From a gamma proteobacterium endosymbiont of Lamellibrachia anaximandri (GTDB lineage Bacteria > Pseudomonadota > Gammaproteobacteria > Chromatiales > Chromatiaceae): a stretch of 34,951 bases of DNA. Location of the stretch: assembly GCA_016756835.1 (NCBI GenBank), contig JAESPE010000036.1, positions 1 to 34,951 on the forward strand, given 5' to 3'. Position 1 is the stretch's first letter. Each line of letters opens with the position of its first letter. Made by a program: the position numbers and the translations under genes. Shown piece by piece: positions 1 through 7,085 of this stretch. A model generated the notes under the pieces. It was not told the origin of the DNA. It saw nothing but the letters and a program-made list of their open reading frames with translations, and did not search any database.

Positions 1-9
1 TCGCGTAGT

Positions 10-113
10 GCCAGTGACCGGGACGGCCGGGGCACAAACAGGCTGTCGAAGGCCGAGTCGATTTTGGGGACTGGGATGTCCCAAAATCTTTCACGAGGTC
101 GAAGACTCACTTG
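10..113. repeat. 104-bp repeat, left copy (inverted partner at 34848-34951)
   Basis: These 104 bases are the exact reverse complement of the last 104 bases of the window. The match ends sharply at 113, just upstream of cobS. The repeat contains an imperfect palindrome around 60-88 (GATTTTGGGG / CCCAAAATC), so a single strand could fold. No transposase is encoded in it. It may be a small non-autonomous mobile or REP-like element, the end of a larger insertion sequence cut off by the window edge, or a repeat at which assembly stopped. Confidence 0.9.
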
Positions 114-140
114 GGTTTTCCACAATCGGAGCCGCCTGGA

Positions 141-875
141 ATGAAACCCTTTTTCATCGCCCTGCAGTTTCTGACCCGTCTGCCGAGCCCGAATTACACC
201 GAACTCTCTGAACGGGAGATTGGCCGCTCACTGCTCCACTATCCGCTGGTGGGACTGGTCATCGGCATTCTGTTGTTGATCACCACATGGATGACGGCCG
301 GTATCGACCCCATGATGAGCGCTGCCCTGCTGTTGACTCTCTGGACCCTGGTCACCGGCATCCTGCACCTGGATGGACTTGCCGACAGCGCCGACGCCTG
401 GATCGGTGGCGCGGGAGACCGGGAACGCACCCTGACGATCATGAAGGATCCCTACTGCGGCCCCGCTGCGGTGGTGGCCCTGGTATTGGTGTTGCTGATC
501 AAATTCGCCGCCTTGGCTGTCATCATCCAGCAGTCGGACTGGAGCTATCTCTTGCTGATCCCGGTTCTCGCCCGGGCACAACTGCTACTACTCTTCCTCA
601 CCACACCCTATGTCCGAAAAGACGGACTGGGCGCTGCGCTGGCCGAACATCAACCGGAAAAAGCAAGTTTCGTGGTATATGGGCTGACCGCACTGCTGAT
701 ATTGATCGGCTGGGGCTGGGATGGGATAACACTGTTATTTACCGCCATTGCCACCCTGCTTCTGCTGCAGAAGATGATGCTCTCCCGTATCGACGGAACC
801 ACTGGTGACACCGCCGGTGCACTGGTGGAGATTTGCGAAGCAGTTTTGCTTGTTGCAGCGGCAGCAATAGGGTAG
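141..875 (+). CDS. cobS: Adenosylcobinamide-GDP ribazoletransferase (cobalamin synthase) CobS
   Basis: CobS joins adenosylcobinamide-GDP to alpha-ribazole (or its phosphate) in the last steps of cobalamin assembly at the inner membrane. The 244-residue product has the family's length and a strongly hydrophobic, multi-helix sequence. It carries the acidic family motif HLDGLADSADA near residue 82 and a KDPYCGPAAV segment after it. The start at 141 (MKPFFIALQFLTRLP) is typical of the family and follows a CGGAG about 11 bases upstream. A TTG at 111 in the same frame lies inside the terminal repeat and is rejected. Cobalamin genes usually found next to cobS (cobU, cobT, cobC) are not visible because the repeat and window edge lie immediately upstream. 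The last five codons fall in a sequence duplicated at 4626-4684. Confidence 0.96.
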   Translation: MKPFFIALQFLTRLPSPNYTELSEREIGRSLLHYPLVGLVIGILLLITTWMTAGIDPMMSAALLLTLWTLVTGILHLDGLADSADAWIGGAGDRERTLTIMKDPYCGPAAVVALVLVLLIKFAALAVIIQQSDWSYLLLIPVLARAQLLLLFLTTPYVRKDGLGAALAEHQPEKASFVVYGLTALLILIGWGWDGITLLFTAIATLLLLQKMMLSRIDGTTGDTAGALVEICEAVLLVAAAAIG

Positions 876-919
876 ATGGTGGATCTGATCAAGCAAGCAG
901 ATATGGGCTGGACTGACAC
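860..919. repeat. Direct repeat A: end of cobS plus flank
   Basis: About 60 bases covering the last codons and stop of cobS and 44 bases beyond it recur in the same orientation at 4626-4684. I count two substitutions and one missing G. As the sequence includes coding bases of cobS, this copy is probably the original and the downstream one the duplicate. Confidence 0.9.
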
Positions 920-1035
920 CTGCAAAAAATCAGCTGAAAAGTCTTTTTTGTCCTACACTTGCTAATAAAGTGGTTATTATAGCCCGCACTTTGATTTGAG
1001 GATGAGTCAAACATATGTGGGAAGGGGATGAGAGG

Positions 1036-1058
1036 ATTTACTAAACGCTTCAGTAAAT
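1036..1058. other. Small inverted repeat in the leader of the large secreted-protein gene
   Basis: ATTTACT (1036-1042) and AGTAAAT (1052-1058) form a perfect 7-bp AT-rich inverted repeat with a 9-base spacer, about 75 bases before the start at 1133. It could be an operator or a weak RNA hairpin. The rest of 876-1132 shows no gene. Confidence 0.3.
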
Positions 1059-1132
1059 TCTCGTTTGGGATCTTATTTCCATGCCGGTCTGACTGACGAA
1101 ATTAACGTCGGGTCAAGGGGAGGGCAGCGGAA

Positions 1133-4100
1133 ATGAAGTCCGGCAAGCTGGTATGGATCACTGATTTCACTCACCTGTTTTCGTTTCGTTACCGATTCAG
1201 GCTGCCCTGGAAAAATCTCACTCCCTGTCTGTTATCTACCTTGCTGTTAATCTCGGGTGCTCTCTATGCTGCGGTAGGGGACACCACACGGGTCAGCGTG
1301 GACTCGTCAGGGGCTGAGGTCGATAGTGAGAGTCTTAATTCCTGCATCTCCTCAGATGGGCGCTTTATTGCCTTTGAATCCGTTGCCAACAATCTGGTCC
1401 CGAACGACAACAACAGCACCAACGATATCTTCGTCCATGATCGGGATACCGGACAGACCACCCGAGTCAGTGTTGACTCCTCCGGGATTGAAAGTAATGG
1501 CTGGAGTTTGTCTTCAGCTATCTCTGATGATGGCCGATATGTGACTTTTGATTCGTCAGCCACCAACCTGGTCACCGCCGATACAAATAACGCAAGAGAC
1601 ATCTTCGTCCATGACCGGACGACCGGCATGACCACACGGGTGAGCCTCGACTCATCAGGAATTGAGGGGGGTTCACACAGTATAACGCCAGCCATCTCAT
1701 CAACGGGCCAGTTTGTGGCCTTTGCATCCTATGCCGACAATCTTGTGCTGGATGATACCAACGGCCAGATCGATATTTTTGTCCATGACCGGGATACCGG
1801 AGAGACCACGCGCGTGAGCATGGAGTCGGCCGGGGAACAGAGCAACCGCAACAGCGCCCTTCCCTCTCTCTCAGCAGATGGGCGTTACGTCGTTTTTGAG
1901 TCTGATGCCAGCAATCTGGTTCTGAACGATAGCAACAATACCGGAGATATCTTCGTCCATGACCGGGATACCGGACAAACCGCCCGGGTGAGCGTGGATT
2001 CGTCCGGTGTGGAGGGTAATGACCTCAGTTCCTCCCCTGCCATCTCTGGAGATGGCCGCTTTGTGACTTTTCAATCCCATGCCGCCAATCTGGTCACAGG
2101 GGACACGAACGGCACCACGGATATCTTTGTGCATGACCGGGTTACCCACGAGACCACCCGGGTGAGCGTGGATTCCTCCGGCACACCGGCCAGCTTTTTG
2201 AGCTTTACCCCTGACATATCCGCAGACGGTCGCTATGTCGCCTTTTCATCCATAGACCCTAACCTGGTGTCCGGGGATTTCAACAATCTGATGGATATTT
2301 TTGTCCATGACCGCGATACCGGGCAGACCTCCCTGGTGAGTGTCAGAGACTCCGGCTCGCAGGGAGACGGCAGCAGCATCAACCCGGCCATCTCTGCAGA
2401 CGGGACGCACGTCGCCTTTGAATCCGAAGGCCGGATGGTGTTTGACGACTTCAATGGTGTGACCGATATCTTTGTTCACGAGTATATCGACTCGGTGGTG
2501 GTGCCCCCGCCCCCCACAGATGCGGACATGAGAGTGACCCTTTCGGATGGCAGTGATCCCGTCGATGCAGGCTCAAATGTGTCACTTTCTGTCACCGCCA
2601 CCAATTCCGGGCCGGCGGACGCCACTAACGTTATGCTAAGCGTTGACCTGCCGGACAATGTGACATTTATCAGCAGCCACGCCGTCTGCAGTGAATCTGC
2701 CAGTATCGTGAGTTGCGCCCTGGGTGACATAACATCCGGTGGCGGTAGTCAGGTCAGCATCCTGGTGACCGTCCCATTCACCGCAGGCATCCTCACCACC
2801 ACCGCCGAGGTGACAGCAGACCAGGTCGATTTGACAGCCGCCAATAACAGCGTCAGTGAAACCACTTCCGTTATCCTGCCGAACATCGAAATCACCGATT
2901 CCACTCTGCCGACCGATGACCTGACGATCCTGTTCGGCACCCGCCGGATTGGCACGACCACCGATGAAATCGTCACCGTCATCAACAACAGCCTCACCAT
3001 GCCGGTCACCATCACCGTGATCGTCCACTCCCTGGAGGCGCCCTTTCAGGTGCTCGATCCGAACGGTTGTGACGGTGCCCCATTGGCTGCCGACTCCAGT
3101 TGCATCCTAACAGTGCAGTACGCCCCCACGGTGACCGGCGATGCCAGCGACACCTTGATCCTGGGGATCGGGGCGGACAGTGTGGATGTGGTCGTCAGAG
3201 GGACCGCTGTGGAAAATGTCGCCGATCTGGCGGTCAGTAAGACCGCTGATATTATCGAAGTCAACCCGGGGATACCTGGCGCCGACATGACCACCTTCAC
3301 CCTCACGGTCACCAATCACGGACCGGATGCCGCCAATGTTGTGGTTACCGATCGGCTACCCGCCGGCATGGAGATTCCCGCAGGTCTGTCGGCGACAGCC
3401 AGTATTGGCAGCTACGATGAAACGACCGGCGAATGGAATGTTGGCATAATGGATGCCACCCAGCCACCAGTGACGGAGACGCTGGAGATACCGGTTCAGG
3501 TGGTTAGCGGTGAAGGTTGTATCACCAATACCGCCACGGTAGTACCTGCCCCAGGTGAAACGAGCATTGATACCAGAAGCAATAACAATAGCGATTCGCT
3601 GATTATCAGCTCACCACCCAACTGCGCAGATCTCGCAGTTAGTGGCAGAGCAACCGATGATTTTTATTTTGAGGATGATGATTCTTGCCTCGATGTGTTT
3701 GTTGATATCAGTGTTACCAACCATGGCCCTGCAACGGCAACGGGCGTCAAGATCAAGCGAAATAACGCTAACGACGCTGCTGCTATGTTTGACCCAGAAC
3801 CACCATGGCTGTCTTGCAGAGTCGGTGTTATTTCTCCGATTGAAAGCACAGAGATAGATCTTGAAACACTGGCCCCCGGTGAAACCAAATCGGCCAGGGT
3901 GATATCTATCGCAAAATTGAAAACTAGTGGTTCCAACATCCTTATGAGCACCAAATACAGGGTAGAGTCAGATAGCAGCGATCCTGATTTAACCAATAAC
4001 AACTATGCCATAGTGACGACCATTTTACGGTCGGGTGAGGATGGGTTAAGTAATAGTAGTGGAATTCCCTGCTTCATCGCCACCGCCGCCTATGGTTCTC

Positions 4101-4423
4101 CAATGGCAGCTGAGATCAGACTGTTGCGCGAGTTCCGTGACCAGATACTGCTGCCGAATGCCTTTGGTAGCAGCCTGGTTAATGCATACTATGCTTCAAG
4201 CCCACCGCTTGCAGCGCTCATTTCCGAGCATGAATCCTTGCAGAGCATTACCCGTACCTTGCTAAAGCCAGTCATCTGGTGGGCCGGTTTGGTTCTGACA
4301 TCACCAACGCTGGGATGGTCGGTACTGGTGCTATTGTTTGTCGGCCCACTCCTCACAGTCGTTGGGATGAGGCGCATAAGACATAGCCGATTGGAAGATA
4401 TCGAAAGGGTCAGTCTCAATTGA
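1133..4423 (+). CDS. Large secreted seven-repeat (propeller-like) / DUF11 protein with CFI-box C-terminal anchor
   Basis: The 1096-residue product is predicted to be exported: a hydrophobic segment (about 28-47) ends in ALYA. Residues 47-455 hold seven repeats of 58 residues, each with TRVSVDSSG, an ISxDGRxVxFxS strand pair, NLVxxDxN and DIFVHDRDTG. This is a TolB/PD40-like pattern, and seven units would fit a seven-bladed beta-propeller. Then come a DUF11-like domain (about 463-582, ATNSGPADATNV), a choice-of-anchor-D-like domain (584-694), a second DUF11-like domain (698-830, VTNHGPDAANVVVTDRLPAGM) and a third, diverged one (838-965). The C-terminus has CFIATAAYGS at about 980, the hallmark of CFI-box CTERM proteins, then a membrane helix and basic tail. 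A GGGGAGGG lies upstream of the ATG. The protein is probably surface-exposed or anchored and adhesive or structural; its substrate is unknown. The gene lies between two copies of a cobS-derived repeat. Confidence 0.88.
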   Translation: MKSGKLVWITDFTHLFSFRYRFRLPWKNLTPCLLSTLLLISGALYAAVGDTTRVSVDSSGAEVDSESLNSCISSDGRFIAFESVANNLVPNDNNSTNDIFVHDRDTGQTTRVSVDSSGIESNGWSLSSAISDDGRYVTFDSSATNLVTADTNNARDIFVHDRTTGMTTRVSLDSSGIEGGSHSITPAISSTGQFVAFASYADNLVLDDTNGQIDIFVHDRDTGETTRVSMESAGEQSNRNSALPSLSADGRYVVFESDASNLVLNDSNNTGDIFVHDRDTGQTARVSVDSSGVEGNDLSSSPAISGDGRFVTFQSHAANLVTGDTNGTTDIFVHDRVTHETTRVSVDSSGTPASFLSFTPDISADGRYVAFSSIDPNLVSGDFNNLMDIFVHDRDTGQTSLVSVRDSGSQGDGSSINPAISADGTHVAFESEGRMVFDDFNGVTDIFVHEYIDSVVVPPPPTDADMRVTLSDGSDPVDAGSNVSLSVTATNSGPADATNVMLSVDLPDNVTFISSHAVCSESASIVSCALGDITSGGGSQVSILVTVPFTAGILTTTAEVTADQVDLTAANNSVSETTSVILPNIEITDSTLPTDDLTILFGTRRIGTTTDEIVTVINNSLTMPVTITVIVHSLEAPFQVLDPNGCDGAPLAADSSCILTVQYAPTVTGDASDTLILGIGADSVDVVVRGTAVENVADLAVSKTADIIEVNPGIPGADMTTFTLTVTNHGPDAANVVVTDRLPAGMEIPAGLSATASIGSYDETTGEWNVGIMDATQPPVTETLEIPVQVVSGEGCITNTATVVPAPGETSIDTRSNNNSDSLIISSPPNCADLAVSGRATDDFYFEDDDSCLDVFVDISVTNHGPATATGVKIKRNNANDAAAMFDPEPPWLSCRVGVISPIESTEIDLETLAPGETKSARVISIAKLKTSGSNILMSTKYRVESDSSDPDLTNNNYAIVTTILRSGEDGLSNSSGIPCFIATAAYGSPMAAEIRLLREFRDQILLPNAFGSSLVNAYYASSPPLAALISEHESLQSITRTLLKPVIWWAGLVLTSPTLGWSVLVLLFVGPLLTVVGMRRIRHSRLEDIERVSLN
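1269..2490 (+). repeat. Seven tandem units of 174 bp (58 codons) inside the secreted-protein gene
   Basis: The GAT of each DIFVH block lies at 1424, 1598, 1772, 1946, 2120, 2294 and 2465. The first five intervals are exactly 174 bases and the last is 171. The units differ at many bases but keep the protein motif, so this is an old, selected array and not a recent slippage product. Confidence 0.9.
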
Positions 4424-4428
4424 AGGAG

Positions 4429-4451
4429 TTTGGGGTCAGAGTAGAATGGCA
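4429..4451 (+). other. GGGGTCAGAGT-type element
   Basis: Just after the stop of the large gene lies TTTGGGGTCAGAGTAGAATGG. From memory, GGGGTCAGAGT(A/C)AAAT-like sequences are widespread in proteobacteria, often near REP-associated (Y1-type) transposases. A related sequence, AAATTTGACTCCGACCC, lies inverted at about 24271-24287 upstream of soxB. No transposase is present at either site. Confidence 0.35.
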
Positions 4452-4467
4452 CTTATTGAGTACCCTC

Positions 4468-4623
4468 TCAGGTGTCTTGCAGCTGAGGATGTTCATGCCC
4501 ATCGTTTCCTTTGAGAATGTCACCAGATTCAATCGTTTCCTGAATGGAGCGTAGCAGGGTCTGTTCAGCGCCACCTTTGCCGTTGAAACACCCGACGGCA
4601 GCATTCAGCAGGGCGCCGCTGGA
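4468..4623 (-). pseudogene. Possible gene remnant, family unknown
   Basis: On the minus strand this stretch reads as about 51 codons without interruption (SGALLNAAVGCFNGKGG, then QTLLRSIQETIESGD) and ends in TGA at 4468. There is no start codon, and the frame runs into the duplicated cobS end at 4626. The composition looks protein-like, and it could be the C-terminal scrap of a gene cut by the rearrangement that made the duplication. I do not recognise the family. The rest of the 4424-4755 gap holds only the two repeat elements listed separately. Confidence 0.3.
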
Positions 4624-4625
4624 GA

Positions 4626-4684
4626 GGCAGCAATAGGTAGATGGTGGATCTAATCAAGCAAGCAGATATGGACTGGACTGACAC
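4626..4684. repeat. Direct repeat B: displaced copy of the cobS end
   Basis: This is the second copy of the 860-919 sequence, in the same orientation, with one fewer G and two substitutions. It includes codons that encode the end of CobS at the first site, but no cobS precedes it here. The two copies bracket the large secreted-protein gene. Confidence 0.9.
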
Positions 4685-4761
4685 ACTCAGATAACCTTAA
4701 ATTTCCAGTGGCGTTTCGGTGAGCCGCCGGGCACAGAACCAGTCTTCGGGAGTGCATGAAC

Positions 4762-6462
4762 ATGAGCAAACTGACCAGAAGCTTTCGCATAAGCGAACAA
4801 ATTGGTTTCGGTTTTGGGCTTGTCGGTCTGATTTTTCTCATTGTGATCTGGCAGTATCACGATACCCTGCGGCAATCACTGGGCGACTATCAACAGCTCC
4901 AGAATATCTTTGTTGCAAAGAAAATCGATATGTTGTCAATCGAAAGCAGCATGAGGGGAGCGCGCCAGGCAGAAAAGGAATTCCTGCTCTACCGGGATGA
5001 GGCATTTGCCGGGGAAGTGGATCGCCAGCTGCAGCAAGCCCTGCTCGCCGCCGCCGATCTGGGCAGGATCGACCCGGAGTCGATTCATATTGCGGGCCGG
5101 ATTACCGAACTGCTCAAAATCTATCAGCAGAAATTTCAGGCGACGGTGCTGGATTGGCGCAAGATGGGACTGGATCACAATTCTGGCCTTCAGGGTACGT
5201 TTCGAAATGCAGCCCATGAGTTGGAGGCGATGGCCGGGCACTTCAAGGTGGACCGACTCTATCTGCAATTGCTTCAGATCCGCCGGAGCGAGAAAGACCT
5301 GGGGCTAAGGCGGGAACAGCAATACCTGGCGCGGGTGCTCAACCTCATCCAGGAGTTCGAGAGAAAAACAGCGGAGGCGCAACTCGTGGAAGGGGTAAAA
5401 ACCCGGCTGTTTCACGAGATAGAGACCTATCGAGAGACCTTCGAGACCTATGCCCGTGCGGTGCTCTCGGACGAGGACATCCACGGCGGCAAAGGACCTT
5501 TCCGGCAGGCGGCCCATAGAATAGAGGCAATACTGAACAGCCACCATATTCCCGAGCTGGCAAATAACATCCTTCAGTTGAGACGGCGTGAAAAGGACTA
5601 CCTGCTCAGGCATGACAAAAAGTACGTCGATATGGCCCTGCAGGAGCTGAACCGAATCCACGCGCGGGTTGAACCGTCTGCCATAACCACCGAACAGAAG
5701 ACCCTCTTCCTCACTCTTTTGAAGAACTACCGCCGGGACTTCACTTCGTTGGTCGAACAGAATGAGCATATTGAGCGCATGACCGTGGAGATGCAGAGAG
5801 CGGTCTCTGAAATCACGTTACTGGTCAAAGAGAATGTCGCAACCGCCAATCAGGTCATGGCGCGCATGGAAAAAGAGATCAACATCTCATCGGATCAAAA
5901 GGAGCACTTCATGCTCTGGTCGGTTGCCGTGGCGACACTGTTGGGGATTGTTTTTGCCATTTCCATCACCCTGCGTATCGTCCGCCCGCTACGGTCGATG
6001 GCCGGCATGCTGGACCAACTTGCATACGAAGAGACCACCGAGCGTCTGCCCTTCTATCCAGGTGCAAGAGATGAAATCAACGCAATGGCCGGCTCGGTCA
6101 ATACCATGGCCGACAACAAATCACGTTTCATTGACTGGTGGAAAAGCTCAATGCGCGAGGCTGACGCCTGCGAGAATCTGGAAACCGCTCTGAAACAAAC
6201 GTCAGACAAGCCGGAAAGAGATGAAGCAGAACGGGAGTTCAGAAATGCATTGGCGGCTCGTCACGAACTGCTGTTCCAGCAATATCACAAACTGCACGTC
6301 CTGAACTGGGCAGTTATCGAACAGGCGGAGGCGCTGCAGAAGGAGGGACACTCAGGAGAGAGCCAGATCAGCATCAACACAATTCGATACTCGTCACACT
6401 CAATGCAGAATATTCTTGAAATGGTTGCCTTCCAGGAGAATCAAAAACGGGCCGTTGTGTGA
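4762..6462 (+). CDS. HBM/HAMP-type membrane sensor protein without an output domain
   Basis: The layout matches the sensor half of a chemoreceptor: short cytoplasmic start, membrane helix (about residues 15-35), a long helical periplasmic region, a second helix (about 382-405, SVAVATLLGIVFAISITL) and a HAMP segment after it (RIVRPLRSMAGMLDQLA). The periplasmic part carries two motifs, RRSEKDLGLRREQQYL and RRREKDYLLRHDKKYV, typical of the helical bimodular (HBM) domain, which in known receptors binds small organic acids. After HAMP come only about 110 residues of charged helix; no methyl-accepting hairpin, kinase, GGDEF or EAL domain is present. ATG codons occur at 4756 and 4762. The second is preferred because CGGGAG at 4747-4752 is then about 9 bases away. 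It may work by pairing with a separate output protein. The ligand is unknown. Confidence 0.8.
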   Translation: MSKLTRSFRISEQIGFGFGLVGLIFLIVIWQYHDTLRQSLGDYQQLQNIFVAKKIDMLSIESSMRGARQAEKEFLLYRDEAFAGEVDRQLQQALLAAADLGRIDPESIHIAGRITELLKIYQQKFQATVLDWRKMGLDHNSGLQGTFRNAAHELEAMAGHFKVDRLYLQLLQIRRSEKDLGLRREQQYLARVLNLIQEFERKTAEAQLVEGVKTRLFHEIETYRETFETYARAVLSDEDIHGGKGPFRQAAHRIEAILNSHHIPELANNILQLRRREKDYLLRHDKKYVDMALQELNRIHARVEPSAITTEQKTLFLTLLKNYRRDFTSLVEQNEHIERMTVEMQRAVSEITLLVKENVATANQVMARMEKEINISSDQKEHFMLWSVAVATLLGIVFAISITLRIVRPLRSMAGMLDQLAYEETTERLPFYPGARDEINAMAGSVNTMADNKSRFIDWWKSSMREADACENLETALKQTSDKPERDEAEREFRNALAARHELLFQQYHKLHVLNWAVIEQAEALQKEGHSGESQISINTIRYSSHSMQNILEMVAFQENQKRAVV

Positions 6463-6606
6463 TTTCCGGTAAAAGCGATGGCTTCCCAAGTTGTTCGAGG
6501 AATAAGAACAAACCGGTCATAGGAGATGTTCCTCTCCAATGGAAAAATCTTGCTTTCGAATCTATCAAATGAGCCAGTTTGTTACCGCGCGATATTATGA
6601 AGAATA

Positions 6607-7023
6607 ATGAGCACGAATACCTATAAAGGCGGTTGTCTTTGCGGCAAAGTCCGCTTTGAAATAACCGGCGAAATAGAGAACATCATCTATTGCCATTGCT
6701 CGCAGTGTCGAAAAGCACAAGGCAGTGCGTTTGCAACAAATGGGAATGTAGATGTAGAAAAATTTATTTTTATATCGGGTGAGGACGAGCTAACGGGTTA
6801 TCAATCGTCTCCAGGGCAAACAAAATATTTCTGCAAACACTGTGGTTCACCAATCATCAGCAAAAACGAATCCGTTCCGAACAAAGTACGGGTTCGTCTT
6901 GGAACCGTCGAATCAGATATACACGAAAGGCCAATCGCGCATATTTTCATCACATCAAAAGCGAACTGGGAAGAGTTGCCCGATAATTTACCTCATTACG
7001 AGTCTTATGAGCCAAGTCGATAA
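6607..7023 (+). CDS. GFA/CENP-V family zinc protein
   Basis: A 138-residue single-domain protein of the glutathione-dependent formaldehyde-activating (GFA) fold. The cysteine pattern is complete: C10-x-C12 and C76-x2-C79 for one zinc, C29-x-C31-x2-C34 (CHCSQC) for the other. Many family members have no proven glutathione or formaldehyde activity, so the substrate cannot be named. The only start-site signal is a weak GAAG before the ATG. The gene is visibly more AT-rich than its neighbours and has no functional partner nearby, which suggests acquisition by transfer. It converges with the next gene, whose stop lies 62 bases away. Confidence 0.9.
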   Translation: MSTNTYKGGCLCGKVRFEITGEIENIIYCHCSQCRKAQGSAFATNGNVDVEKFIFISGEDELTGYQSSPGQTKYFCKHCGSPIISKNESVPNKVRVRLGTVESDIHERPIAHIFITSKANWEELPDNLPHYESYEPSR

Positions 7024-7085
7024 ATGCATTTGTTACGACGGTCAATAGATTGTGGAGTGGGCTCTACAGGCATATGGCAACTGCA

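Noticed and set aside
111..140. N-terminal extension of cobS starting at a TTG
   Set aside because: It begins inside the terminal repeat and adds residues foreign to the family; the ATG at 141 fits.
8..211. Small protein encoded by the terminal repeat
   Set aside because: It is a chance frame starting at a GTG, spans the repeat boundary and overlaps cobS in another frame.
1269..2490. CRISPR array or other DNA-level repeat array
   Set aside because: The 174-base periodicity is that of a coding repeat, with diverged DNA and conserved protein motifs.
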